In this document: positions 1 through 8,109 of the stretch, piece after piece
Position numbering within the stretch: position 1 is the stretch's first letter
Layout of the letters: the number at the start of each line of letters is the position of its first letter
Source of the DNA: Bacteroidaceae bacterium
Lineage (GTDB): Bacteria > Bacteroidota > Bacteroidia > Bacteroidales > Bacteroidaceae
Direction of reading: 5' to 3'
Assembly (NCBI GenBank): GCA_017481875.1
Contig: JAFUOP010000016.1
Span: 1-64,000 of the forward strand
Length of the DNA: 64,000 nucleotides
The notes under the pieces: generated by a model
Databases searched by the model: none
Told to the model about the DNA's origin: nothing
The model's input: the letters and a program-made list of their open reading frames with translations, nothing else
Position numbers and translations under genes: made by a program

Positions 1-66
1 AAACAGAGGAACTCTCCAATAGAAGAAAAGGTGAGTGGGGCAATCTTTGGAAGAAATAAGATGTAG
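1..66 (+). CDS. C-terminal tail of an unidentified protein (partial)
   Basis: The first frame is open from base 1 and ends at TAG (64-66), giving 21 residues that end in SGAIFGRNKM. It is followed at once by a strong terminator, which supports it being the true end of a coding region. Too little is present to name the protein. The upstream part lies outside the window. Confidence 0.55.
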   Translation, partial: KQRNSPIEEKVSGAIFGRNKM

Positions 67-79
67 ATTTTTTCATTCA

Positions 80-118
80 ACCCCGGGTGGCGTTAGTGCC
101 ACCCGGGGTTTGTTTTTG
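80..118 (+). terminator. Rho-independent terminator
   Basis: A perfect 12-bp GC-rich stem (80-91 with 98-109) closes a 6-base loop and is followed by a T-rich tract ending near 118. It terminates the gene that ends at 66. Confidence 0.9.
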
Positions 119-154
119 TATAGCCATTGCATATAGATATTTATTGCAAGTTAT

Positions 155-295
155 TTATTCGGCTTTCCCAAAACGCTTGCGCAGCGTCTCTATCATATCC
201 ATAAATGTGCCGGCTTGAATGGGGCAAGCAAAATCCTCGCCTTTTACGGTATATTCTTTGGTTTCATAGTTTGGTATGTGGGGAGTTTTCCCCAT
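155..295 (-). CDS. Small hypothetical protein, 46 aa
   Basis: A 47-codon frame runs from ATG (complement of 293-295) to TAA (complement of 155-157). The product starts MGKTPHIPNY and ends LRKRFGKAE. It is charged, has no signal peptide and no membrane segment, and has a single Cys in a FACPIQAG stretch. Its composition looks more like protein than the A/T-rich DNA around it, and it has no coding competitor on the other strand that I believe. The frame stays open upstream of the ATG but without another ATG, so it could be the remnant of a longer gene. No family recognised. Confidence 0.4.
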   Translation of the reverse strand: MGKTPHIPNYETKEYTVKGEDFACPIQAGTFMDMIETLRKRFGKAE

Positions 296-500
296 TTTTG
301 GTTTTTCTTTTATGGTAGTTACTTTTGCAATTGTAGATAAACATTTTAATAAAAATATTTACAAGTACATAATAGATGTTAAAATTGTGCCTGTTTTAAC
401 ATTTTTATTCAAAAAGAATGGGCTTTTGATAATTAGACGTGCTATATTTGTTTTGAAAAAATATTTACGGAATAGAATAGAATAAAATAAAAAATTTATC

Positions 501-508
501 TATTTTTG
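501..508 (+). promoter_or_regulatory. Candidate -7 box for the GH29 gene
   Basis: TATTTTTG fits the Bacteroidetes -7 consensus TAnnTTTG and lies about 58 bases before the start codon. No clear TTTG -33 box is seen, so support is weak. Confidence 0.35.
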
Positions 509-565
509 TAAACCTTGCATTAATAATGCTTATAATGGAAAAATAGAAACTTTAAAAACTAACCT

Positions 566-2080
566 ATGAGAATTAAAACTTTACTTGTCGGTTTGCTTAT
601 ACCGGCACTGGGGTTTGCCCAGAACTATGAACTGCCCAACCCGGACAATGCGCCTGCGCCTTGCCACCCGGTACCACACGAACGACAGATTCTGTGGAAC
701 GAAACAGAGTTTTATGCATTCTTCCACTATGGTATGAACACATTTACAGGCTTGGAGTGGGGCTTCGGTAACGAGCCGGAGTCGAAGTATGCCCCTTTGG
801 CATTGCCCAACCCCGAGCAGTGGGTAACATCGGTGAAGGCTGCCGGTATGAATGGCGGTATTGCCGTTGTGAAGCACCACGATGGTTTTTGTTTGTGGCC
901 CACTGCAACCACAGAGCACAGCATAAAGAATGCCGGTAATGAAAATGGTCGCACTGCGAATATTCCCAAGTTGTTTGCTGAAGCAAGCCAAAAGCACAAT
1001 ATGAAGTATGGCTTCTACATCTCTCCGTGGGACCGTAACTCGGCACACTATGGCAAAGATACCTATGTTTCCGAAGTTTTCATTAAACAGTGCGAGGAGC
1101 TTGCCGAGTTTGGCTCCGACCAGTTTGAAATGTGGTTCGATGGCGCACGTGGTGGCGATGGTTACTACGGTGGTGAGGGTGGAACCCGCTCAATAGATGC
1201 CGAAATCTACTACGACGTGCCCAACTTGCGTGCCCGTGTGCACCGCATTGCTCCCAATTGTGTTATGTGGGGTGTGGGTGGCGAGGCCCGCTGGATTGGT
1301 AACGAGTCGGGCTATGCCGGTGAAACCGACTGGGCTATGACCGACTATATGTCCGAAACCGTTGTACGCGAAGAGGGCGATATAAACGGTTGGTTCTGGA
1401 ATCCCGGCGAGAGTGATGCCAAAGCTACCAACAACGGCTGGTTCTGGCACAGAGGCGAAACTATGAAAAGTGCCGAGCGTCTGTTCCAGATGTATCTGGA
1501 AACCGTAGGTCGCAATGCTACTCTTATCCTCAACTGCCCTCCCGATGAGTATGGCGTGCTTCCCACAAACACCGTGAACGAGTTGAAAAAACTGGGTAAG
1601 ATGCTCCACGAGCGTCTTGCAGTGCCTGTGTATGGGCTCGACGAGAGCACCGAAGCTACGGACTTGGCAAAGCAGGCAACCATAGAGGTGAGCGATACCC
1701 GCGCAGGCGGTAAGTATGAAAAGAGCAACCTAACCGATGGCGACAAAGAGACATACTGGGCTACCGACGATGGCGACCTCGATGCAACAATCACCCTTAC
1801 TTGGGACACACCGCAGGTAATTCGCTACCTTGTGATGCAGGAACCCATTAAGCTGGGCCAGCGCATCAAAGACTTCAAGATTGAGTACACTGAAGATGGT
1901 TCTACCTGGGTTGAGCTCTGCCCCAATATGCAGACTACTACTGTAGGGTACAAGCGCATAATACCGCTTAACGGCAGCACAAGCAGCAGCTATGGCAACG
2001 GCTACAATGCAAAGCAGTTGCGCATTACTATTCTCGACAGCCGTGCGTGCCCGTTGCTCTCTAACCTAAATGTTTACTAA
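566..2080 (+). CDS. Secreted GH29 alpha-L-fucosidase with C-terminal F5/8C-type carbohydrate-binding module
   Basis: Likely removes terminal alpha-L-fucose from glycans outside the cytoplasm. Residues 1-19 are a Sec signal peptide ending at GFAQ. The GH29 catalytic barrel covers about 35-360, with FFHYGMNTF near 52, KHHDGF near 103, and the MWFDGARGG stretch carrying the expected nucleophile Asp192. From about 375 to the end (504) a discoidin-like (CBM32-type) module follows, ending LLSNLNVY. The length is typical of Bacteroidetes GH29 enzymes. No type IX sorting tail is visible, so it is probably periplasmic or secreted by another route. The next gene begins 35 bases downstream and is probably co-transcribed. 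Family assignment is firm; linkage specificity cannot be read from sequence. Confidence 0.93.
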   Translation: MRIKTLLVGLLIPALGFAQNYELPNPDNAPAPCHPVPHERQILWNETEFYAFFHYGMNTFTGLEWGFGNEPESKYAPLALPNPEQWVTSVKAAGMNGGIAVVKHHDGFCLWPTATTEHSIKNAGNENGRTANIPKLFAEASQKHNMKYGFYISPWDRNSAHYGKDTYVSEVFIKQCEELAEFGSDQFEMWFDGARGGDGYYGGEGGTRSIDAEIYYDVPNLRARVHRIAPNCVMWGVGGEARWIGNESGYAGETDWAMTDYMSETVVREEGDINGWFWNPGESDAKATNNGWFWHRGETMKSAERLFQMYLETVGRNATLILNCPPDEYGVLPTNTVNELKKLGKMLHERLAVPVYGLDESTEATDLAKQATIEVSDTRAGGKYEKSNLTDGDKETYWATDDGDLDATITLTWDTPQVIRYLVMQEPIKLGQRIKDFKIEYTEDGSTWVELCPNMQTTTVGYKRIIPLNGSTSSSYGNGYNAKQLRITILDSRACPLLSNLNVY

Positions 2081-2115
2081 CAGACATCAACACTAATTAT
2101 AAAAAACAGAAACTT

Positions 2116-4710
2116 ATGAAAAAGAATATCATCTTTTCTGCTGCGTTGGTGTTTTTCGGGCTCACCGCGCAGGCACAGACCACGATAACATTCGATAGCG
2201 AAGATTATAAATCTATAAGCGTTTACGACTCTTGGGCGGGAAGTCCTTTCCGTGCCGAAACCCCTGTAATTGACTTTGATGCTGCAGTTGCAGCCAACCC
2301 CGACACCGAGGCCGACGAGGTGATGGGCATAGCTCCCAATGCAACAGAAAACGTCGTGAAGCTGCGCCGCAGCCGCTACGGTAGCAATACCTTTGGTGTG
2401 CGCATCGACCTCAAAGAGCCTGTTCGCGTGACCAAGCAACTACAGTATATTCACGTGATGGCCTACCTCAAAGACAAGCCTGCCGATAGCCGTATGATGG
2501 TTATAGGCCTGGGCAAGAGAGTTGAGGAGAGCTGGAATTGGCAGGACGGAGAGGACGAGCAGTTCTGGGCGGTTACAACCTCTGACATCAAGCCCAAGGC
2601 CGGCTGGCAAGATATTGTGGTGAGCTTCAAGGGCTTCTCATACTCTAAAGAAGAGAATGCCACCAGTGGTATTGACATATACTCATTGGTTATTGTTCCC
2701 GACGTTCGCTCGCCCCATGCCGATACAGAGGATTGGTATGCCTATTTCGATGAAATCGTTATTGACAACAACCCCGACAAGCGTTTCACCACCGACAAGT
2801 ATGCTCTTACCTATGACAAAGACGCTGCCACCACACGTAATGACCGCCGCCTCAACAGCGTAGGCCTCACATCGGCAGGCGTAAGTTACTCTTCATCGGC
2901 AGCAGCCGGTAAGGTTTATACCGATAATACCGCTATGAGCGTATTCTCGGCCAAAGCAGGCGAGCAGGTGCAGCCCACATTCAACTATACAGGTACTTGG
3001 ATGAGTGCCTATGTGTATGTCGATTGGAACAATGACGGCAAGTTCGAGTACACACTCAATGACAATGGCACACCTGCCGCAGGCAGCGAGGTTGTAAGTT
3101 ACAGTGCAGTGCAGATAGGCGGCACTTGGTACAAGAGCGATGGCACTACAACGGGCAATGGCAATACCATTGGTGGCGGTGTGCCCAAGTTTACAGTACC
3201 CGAAGGCACTCCCGCAGGTTTCTATCGTATGCGCTACAAGGTCGATTGGGATAATATCAACCCCGCAGGAGCCAGCACCATCATTTCAAATGGTGGCGGT
3301 TACATAGATGTTATGCTCGATGTGCACGGCGACAATGTGGCAGTGAACGCTTCTCAGCTCAATGGCGACATTGTATTGGCTGCCGACGAAAGTGCTTTGC
3401 AGGGCTACACAGCCAATTATGCCGAGCCCTTGACAGTGAAAGATATTCCTGCTCCGGGCTTTGTGCAGTACGGCTTCATTCTCAAGTATGGCTATAATGT
3501 AAATGCAGCCGAGCAACTCGACGATAACGGCAACCCCAACTGGATAGAGATAAATGTTCCCTACACTGCCATTGCGGCCGACGGTACTTATACTATCCCT
3601 GCAGAGTATATGCGCGGTAGCCAAGTAAGTATTAAGGGCGATATGCAGCAGGAGCAGCTATACACCGTAAAAGTGGTGGGTGCCGAAGGGGAAGGTGGTG
3701 TTGTGTATGCCAATATTGAAACTACCGATGGTGGCACAGTGTATGCTACACAGTTCTTCTCGACAGAGCAACTTGCTCCTATAGCTATTCAGGGCTGTAA
3801 CGCCACAATAAGTGTTGAAGATCGCGTTATCACTGTAACTTATACTGCCGGGCCCGCCCCGTGTACCAAAATAACCTCTCTCTCTGAATTGAAAAACTAT
3901 AAACTCTATCAAGTTGCAGCAAAGAGTGGTGAAGGTTATTGGGCATATAACAGCAGCATCACCGGCGAGTATATAAGCCTGCGTGGTATGACCAACCACT
4001 CATATAACAATCTCCCCGGCAATTCCTCTGTGGCTAATATATATAAAGAGGAGGTTGACCCTTTTGATGAAACTGTCGTTTGGCAGATATTTCAAGAAGA
4101 CGGCAAGTACTATATGTACCAGCCGGCAAGAAATGCTTATGTAACGCGAAGCGGCAGAGATTATAAATTTACAGAGACAAAAACTGCGCTCGATGGCATA
4201 CGCGCCAACAGCGGCGACTACCAAGGAACCTTTGGTATTCACGCCGGTGGTGGGTATAGCGATAGCTCTACCAATTTTGCCTGTATTGTAACTAACGAGG
4301 CCACAGCAGCAGTGCGTAACTGGAGATGGGACGACCACGGCTCGGTAGTGTGGCTTATAGAAAACCCCAATGTATATACTATTGATTATCTTGTGGAAGT
4401 TACAGGTAATGCCGACGGTGGCATCACTTTTGAGGGTGTCGATTATGCCAATGGTGATAATTTTATTTCTACAAGTTTTCTCACTGCAGCCGATTTCACG
4501 GTAAAGGCTATAGAACACTATACTACATCGGTGGCCTTGGATAAGGAGAACGGCAGAATTATGGTAGAATATGTTGGTGATGAAACAACAGGCATTGTTG
4601 AACTCCCTGAAGCCGAGGGCTCCACTACTGTTTACGACCTCTTTGGAAGGCGTGTGCAGAAAGCGACCAAGGGTGTGTACATAATGAATGGCAAGAAAGT
4701 TGTTCAGTAG
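2116..4710 (+). CDS. Large modular secreted protein with GEVED-like domain and type IX-like C-terminal tail
   Basis: An 864-residue exported protein with signal peptide 1-20 (ending LTAQAQ). Residues about 21-225 form a beta-rich jelly-roll-like region (ITFDSEDYKS onward). About 295-385 looks like a GEVED domain (VYVDWNNDGKFEY, then YRMRYKVDWD). About 580-755 is a Trp/Tyr-rich region that may be beta-trefoil or lectin-like. The last 30 residues (VYDLFGRRVQ, KGVYIMNGKK) resemble a type IX secretion sorting tail. I see no catalytic motif. Its position right behind a fucosidase suggests a glycan-binding or cell-surface partner, but that is inference. Transcription ends at the hairpin at 4734. 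Confidence 0.8.
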   Translation: MKKNIIFSAALVFFGLTAQAQTTITFDSEDYKSISVYDSWAGSPFRAETPVIDFDAAVAANPDTEADEVMGIAPNATENVVKLRRSRYGSNTFGVRIDLKEPVRVTKQLQYIHVMAYLKDKPADSRMMVIGLGKRVEESWNWQDGEDEQFWAVTTSDIKPKAGWQDIVVSFKGFSYSKEENATSGIDIYSLVIVPDVRSPHADTEDWYAYFDEIVIDNNPDKRFTTDKYALTYDKDAATTRNDRRLNSVGLTSAGVSYSSSAAAGKVYTDNTAMSVFSAKAGEQVQPTFNYTGTWMSAYVYVDWNNDGKFEYTLNDNGTPAAGSEVVSYSAVQIGGTWYKSDGTTTGNGNTIGGGVPKFTVPEGTPAGFYRMRYKVDWDNINPAGASTIISNGGGYIDVMLDVHGDNVAVNASQLNGDIVLAADESALQGYTANYAEPLTVKDIPAPGFVQYGFILKYGYNVNAAEQLDDNGNPNWIEINVPYTAIAADGTYTIPAEYMRGSQVSIKGDMQQEQLYTVKVVGAEGEGGVVYANIETTDGGTVYATQFFSTEQLAPIAIQGCNATISVEDRVITVTYTAGPAPCTKITSLSELKNYKLYQVAAKSGEGYWAYNSSITGEYISLRGMTNHSYNNLPGNSSVANIYKEEVDPFDETVVWQIFQEDGKYYMYQPARNAYVTRSGRDYKFTETKTALDGIRANSGDYQGTFGIHAGGGYSDSSTNFACIVTNEATAAVRNWRWDDHGSVVWLIENPNVYTIDYLVEVTGNADGGITFEGVDYANGDNFISTSFLTAADFTVKAIEHYTTSVALDKENGRIMVEYVGDETTGIVELPEAEGSTTVYDLFGRRVQKATKGVYIMNGKKVVQ

Positions 4711-4733
4711 AGAATAGCTGTCTTCAATGGATA

Positions 4734-4770
4734 AAGACGCTGCCCGATGGGCAGCGTCTTATTTTTTTTT
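4734..4770 (+). terminator. Rho-independent terminator
   Basis: A 12-bp perfect stem (4734-4745 with 4749-4760) is followed by A and nine T. It ends the GH29 operon. Confidence 0.92.
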
Positions 4771-4821
4771 TACGTTGAGCCTCTTAAATTATGGGTAACT
4801 CGCGGGCAAGAATCGGCAAAA

Positions 4822-4862
4822 CAAAACGCTAACTGCTTGGAAAATAAGTAATTAGCGTTTTG
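4822..4862. repeat. Inverted repeat next to the tRNA-derived repeat
   Basis: CAAAACGCTAA (4822-4832) pairs perfectly with TTAGCGTTTTG (4852-4862) across a 19-base spacer. It ends three bases before the tRNA-Leu-derived repeat. It could be a terminator or a structural element of an old insertion. The rest of 4771-5050 shows no gene. Confidence 0.6.
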
Positions 4863-4865
4863 TGG

Positions 4866-4883
4866 AGTACTCGAAGCGGGACT
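4866..4883. repeat. 18-bp direct repeat of the tRNA-Leu 3' end (candidate attachment site)
   Basis: AGTACTCGAAGCGGGACT is identical, and in the same orientation, to 7293-7310, which holds the last 16 bases of tRNA-Leu(TAA) plus two flanking bases. Duplication of a tRNA 3' end is the usual mark of site-specific integration, here bracketing about 2.4 kb. No integrase is present between the copies. Confidence 0.65.
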
Positions 4884-5056
4884 ATTGAATATACATTGTG
4901 TTACTTTTTATTACACCTTAATAGCACTGATTATCAATGAGATATAAAGGTGTTTCTGCAATATAGAGGGATGTTTGAAAATGTAAAAGGTGATATTTTT
5001 TATGCTTCTCCCTATATAAAATATAGAATTATACTTTATGTTTTTACTCATTTGTT

Positions 5057-5064
5057 TATATTTG
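5057..5064 (+). promoter_or_regulatory. Candidate -7 box for the adenine deaminase gene
   Basis: TATATTTG matches TAnnTTTG and is followed by CG, as at other promoters in this window. It lies about 67 bases before the start codon. No clear -33 element is seen. Confidence 0.45.
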
Positions 5065-5130
5065 CGAAAAGCTACGATTGATATTTTAACAAATTCGTAT
5101 GCATTGTTTGGCTCTTAATAAATTACTGCT

Positions 5131-6874
5131 ATGAAAAAGACACTATTTATTCTGACGGCTTTAGTTCTTATCGCGCTGGGGCCTATCTCTTGCGAAACGA
5201 GTTCATCAAGTGATTATCCTCCCAAGAAGGTACTCTATGGCAACATTGTAGATGTGAAAGCACGTAAGGTGTTCCCGGGAGAATTAACAATATGTAGTGG
5301 TAAGGTGGTTTCGGTAAAGGAAACTGCCGGTGTATATGATACATATATCCTACCCGGCTTTGTCGATTCTCATATACATATAGAGAGTACACTTATGGTG
5401 CCCGAGAATTATGCTCGTATGGCAGTGGCAAATGGTGTTGTTGCAGCTGTGTGCGACCCTCACGAAATAGCCAATGTACTGGGTGTCGAAGGTATTGATT
5501 TTATGATAGACAATGGCAAGCAAGCGCGTTTCTATTTCAATTTTATGGCTCCATCTTGTGTCCCTTCCACTATATTTGAGACATCGGGAGCCACAATAGA
5601 TGCGGAACAGGTGGCACAACTGATGCAACGCGATGATATTATGGGGCTTGCCGAGATGATGAATGTACCCGGTGTTGTGTATGATGATGCTCAGGTTTTG
5701 GCTAAACTACAGGCTGCCAAAGATGCCGGAAAACCTATAGATGGACACGCGCCAAAGACATCGGGCGACGATTTGCGAAAATATGTGGCTGCGGGTGTTT
5801 CTACCGACCATGAGTGTACCTCTATTGATGAGGCTAAGGAGAAATTGGATTTAGGAATGAAAATCATCATCAGAGAGGGAAGTGCTGCATGCGACTTCGA
5901 AGCTCTTTACCCCTTGATACAAGAATACCCCGGGCAGTTACTCTTTTGCTCCGATGATATGTATCCCGATGATGTAGAGACTATCGGATATATAAACGGC
6001 CTTGTAAAGAGGGCTGTTGCAAAGGGTATGCCTCTGTGGGAAACGCTTGAGACTGCTTGCCTTACCCCTGTTACACATTATAAACTTAAGAACGGTCTAT
6101 TAAAAGAGGGCGATGCCGCCGATTTTATTATAGTAAATAATCTTGATGAATTTAAGATTTTATCGACATACATACAGGGCTACGAGGTATATAATGCCAA
6201 TATAGGCGTGACCGATGCATTGCAATGCGCATCTGCTGCTGTAGTAACTTCGGCTTTGAATAAATTCAAAGCCGAGGAGATTGAGGAAACCGACATCTTG
6301 GTTAAGTGTGAAGGAGAAAATATGAAAGTTATTACAGCTGTCGAGGGCTCTCTCATTACAGGAAAAGAGGTGGTGGCTGCAAGGAGCGATGCACAAGGAA
6401 ATGTAGTTACCGACGTGCAGGCGGGTATAGCCAAACTTGTTGTATATAACCGATATGCTGCAGCTGCCCCCCCAAGTAGCATATATAAAAGGCTTTGGCT
6501 TGCATAAAGGTGCATTGGCTTCTACCATTGCACACGATAGTCATAACATAATAGCGGTGGGCTGCGATGACAAAGACATAGTAAATGTAATAAACAAACT
6601 GATTTCCGAAAAAGGTGGAATTGCGGTTAGCAATGGTAATGATATAAAATGTCTTCCTCTTCCCATAGCCGGATTGATGACAACCCTTAAAGCCGAGGAG
6701 GTTGCCAATAGTCATTTGGAACTGAAACAGATGGCAAAAGAACTCGGCTGTGTTATAAATGCTCCATATATGACTATGGCATTTATGGCTTTACCCGTTA
6801 TCCCCGACCTTAAACTCACCGATATGGGCCTGTTCGATGGTATTGCATTTGGCTTTACATCGTTATGGGAATAG
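5131..6874 (+). pseudogene. ade: Adenine deaminase with lipoprotein signal, frameshifted at a C7 run
   Basis: Adenine deaminases convert adenine to hypoxanthine with a dinuclear metal site. Metal-site motifs are intact: DSHIHIEST (HxH), DPHEIANV, DGHAPKT, STDHECTS and FCSDDMYPDD. The first frame (5131-6507) reads through a run of seven C (6467-6473), then goes out of frame and stops. The remaining C-terminal domain (PQVAYIKGFGLHKGA to FGFTSLWE) continues in another frame to 6874. Removing one C restores a product of about 580 residues, the family length. Unusually, the N-terminus (MKKTLFILTA, LGPISC) is a lipoprotein signal, whereas the enzyme is normally cytoplasmic. The frameshift could be real decay, phase variation, or a homopolymer sequencing error. 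The gene lies inside the tRNA-bounded islet. Confidence 0.85.
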
Positions 6875-6986
6875 TCTATAAGGCTTTTTGTAAAGAATGT
6901 TGAATTATTTATTTATAACTATAATAGTTTCAATGAGATAAAATAAAACATATAGAAAGTGTTTCCCCTATAGTGTTATTTAATAA

Positions 6987-7225
6987 TTACTTGTTCCATA
7001 TCTCCCACGATGCCAACGCCTGTAGGTACCACATTTCGTACCCGCTTTTGGTGGCTGCCCCTTGTGCCGCTCCTTTTTGCAATAATAGGGTATTTTCGGG
7101 GTTATAGACTATGTCGTACAGTAGGTGGCTTGCATTCAGTTGCTCGTAAGGGATTGTGGGGCATTGGTCTATGCCGTGCCCCACCATTCCAAGCGGTGTG
7201 CAGTTTATTATGAGCGTGTGAGTGC
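6987..7225 (-). pseudogene. aroE: Orphan C-terminal fragment of shikimate dehydrogenase
   Basis: The minus-strand frame encodes about 79 residues matching the C-terminus of AroE: IINCTPLGM, CPTIPYEQL, LLYDIVYNPENT and the closing WEIWNK before the stop at 6987. The N-terminal shikimate-binding part and most of the NADP domain, about 170 residues, are missing: upstream on this strand come a terminator and tRNA-Leu. The frame runs open to 7259, but the residues before about 7225 do not look like AroE. It is therefore a truncated gene, left by a deletion or recombination at the tRNA. A complete aroE may exist elsewhere. Confidence 0.8.
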
Positions 7226-7237
7226 GCATAATCTTGT

Positions 7238-7283
7238 AAAAAAGAATAACCCCTCGCAAGAGATTGTCTTACAAGGGATTATT
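7238..7283 (-). terminator. Terminator of the tRNA-Leu gene
   Basis: On the minus strand, arms at 7274-7283 and 7245-7254 form a 10-bp stem with one G-U pair, followed by C and six T (7243-7238). It lies just downstream of tRNA-Leu. Confidence 0.75.
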
Positions 7284-7292
7284 GAGATTTTT

Positions 7293-7310
7293 AGTACTCG
7301 AAGCGGGACT
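7293..7310. repeat. 18-bp direct repeat at the tRNA-Leu 3' end (partner of 4866-4883)
   Basis: This is the copy inside the intact tRNA gene, covering the 3' acceptor strand and part of the T arm. With 4866-4883 it brackets the adenine deaminase and the aroE fragment. Confidence 0.65.
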
Positions 7311-7380
7311 TGAACCCGCACGGCGTTTAAATGCCAAAGGATTTTAAGTCCTTCGTGTCTACCAATTCCACCATTCGAGC
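7295..7380 (-). tRNA. tRNA-Leu (anticodon TAA)
   Basis: The minus strand folds into a type II tRNA of 86 bases. The acceptor is GCTCGAA with TTCGAGT plus discriminator A. The anticodon stem is AAGGA with TCCTT around loop CTTAAAA, giving anticodon TAA. A variable arm (GGCATTTAAACGCC) and a T arm with GGTTCAAGTCC are present. CCA is not encoded. Confidence 0.95.
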
Positions 7381-7414
7381 GACCTTAAAATTTTGCTTTT
7401 TTGCAAAAGCAGTG

Positions 7415-7445
7415 CAAAGATAATTGCTTTTGCCCATAAATCAAA
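7415..7445 (-). promoter_or_regulatory. Promoter of tRNA-Leu
   Basis: On the minus strand TTTG (7445-7442) is followed after 19 bases by TATCTTTG (7422-7415), an exact match to the Bacteroidetes -33/-7 pattern, about 35 bases before the tRNA 5' end. Confidence 0.75.
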
Positions 7446-7500
7446 ACAATAGGGCGTTTTATTTTCTTTTGTACTTGGGGCTGTTTAAATTCTGAAGATA

Positions 7501-8022
7501 TTAATTGGCTACGACTATATAGGGTGGGAGCCCCTCTACAACCCTGTATCGCCACAGTGGGCGTGTGTCGCCTTCAATGGGTATTCCTCCGCTGTTGAGG
7601 TCGTATTTGCTACCACATTTGTTGCAGTGTGCGTGCCCTATTGGTAGTGTTATTGTGAGTTTTCTGCTGCGTAGGTCGCATTTGGGGCAGGCAAGGTCGA
7701 ATGCCCATTTATTCCCGTCGTAGGCTGCCGGTGTACCTATTATGAGCCCGCCCAGCCCATAGTGGAATGTACCTTGCTGCAGTTGTATTGCTGTGAGGTT
7801 TTCGGTGCGTTCTACCTCATTGCGCCCTTCGTAGTAGCGTATTTTGTATGCTGTGCCACCGCTGCGTGTTATGGTTATGAATTGCCCCAGTCCTTGTACT
7901 ATGTTGTATGGGTAGGTCGATGCATCGCAGCTGAAATATACCGGGTACCCCGAATTGCTCCTTTCGTCGTCGCAAGCGGCAAGCATTAGTATTGTGGCTA
8001 TTATGAATATTGTTCTTTTCAT
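7501..8022 (-). CDS. Lipoprotein with paired CxxC motifs, Rieske-like or zinc-ribbon-like
   Basis: A 173-residue lipoprotein: MKRTIFIIAT, lipobox LAAC. I chose the ATG at 8022 because the signal peptide begins there; an upstream in-frame start adds 14 unlikely residues. The body is beta-rich. The C-terminal third holds ACPKCD and HCNKCGS followed by YDLNSGG, the layout of a Rieske fold, but both ligand loops are CxxC rather than the Cys-His pairs of a Rieske cluster. It may bind zinc or iron without being a true Rieske protein. It is preceded on the same strand by argH and a terminator, so it is probably expressed on its own. Confidence 0.75.
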   Translation of the reverse strand: MKRTIFIIATILMLAACDDERSNSGYPVYFSCDASTYPYNIVQGLGQFITITRSGGTAYKIRYYEGRNEVERTENLTAIQLQQGTFHYGLGGLIIGTPAAYDGNKWAFDLACPKCDLRSRKLTITLPIGHAHCNKCGSKYDLNSGGIPIEGDTRPLWRYRVVEGLPPYIVVAN

Positions 8023-8048
8023 CGTGTGTTTTTTATGTGTATGTGCAA

Positions 8049-8095
8049 TTAAAAACGCAACCACGCTGCATTTATTATGCTGCGCGGTTGCGTTT
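8049..8095 (-). terminator. Terminator downstream of argH
   Basis: Arms at about 8077-8095 and 8053-8071 pair over 19 positions with one mismatch. On the minus strand the hairpin is followed by a short T-rich stretch. Confidence 0.75.
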
Positions 8096-8109
8096 AACTG
8101 TTTTTATCA

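Noticed and set aside
276-485. 69-codon plus-strand frame between the first terminator and the fucosidase
   Set aside because: Lys, Ile and Phe-rich composition follows from A/T-rich DNA; no start context and it overlaps the better minus-strand frame.
4791-4832. 13-codon frame (MGNSRARIGKTKR) after the terminator at 4734
   Set aside because: Too short, ends in the inverted repeat and has no neighbours that would make it a leader peptide.
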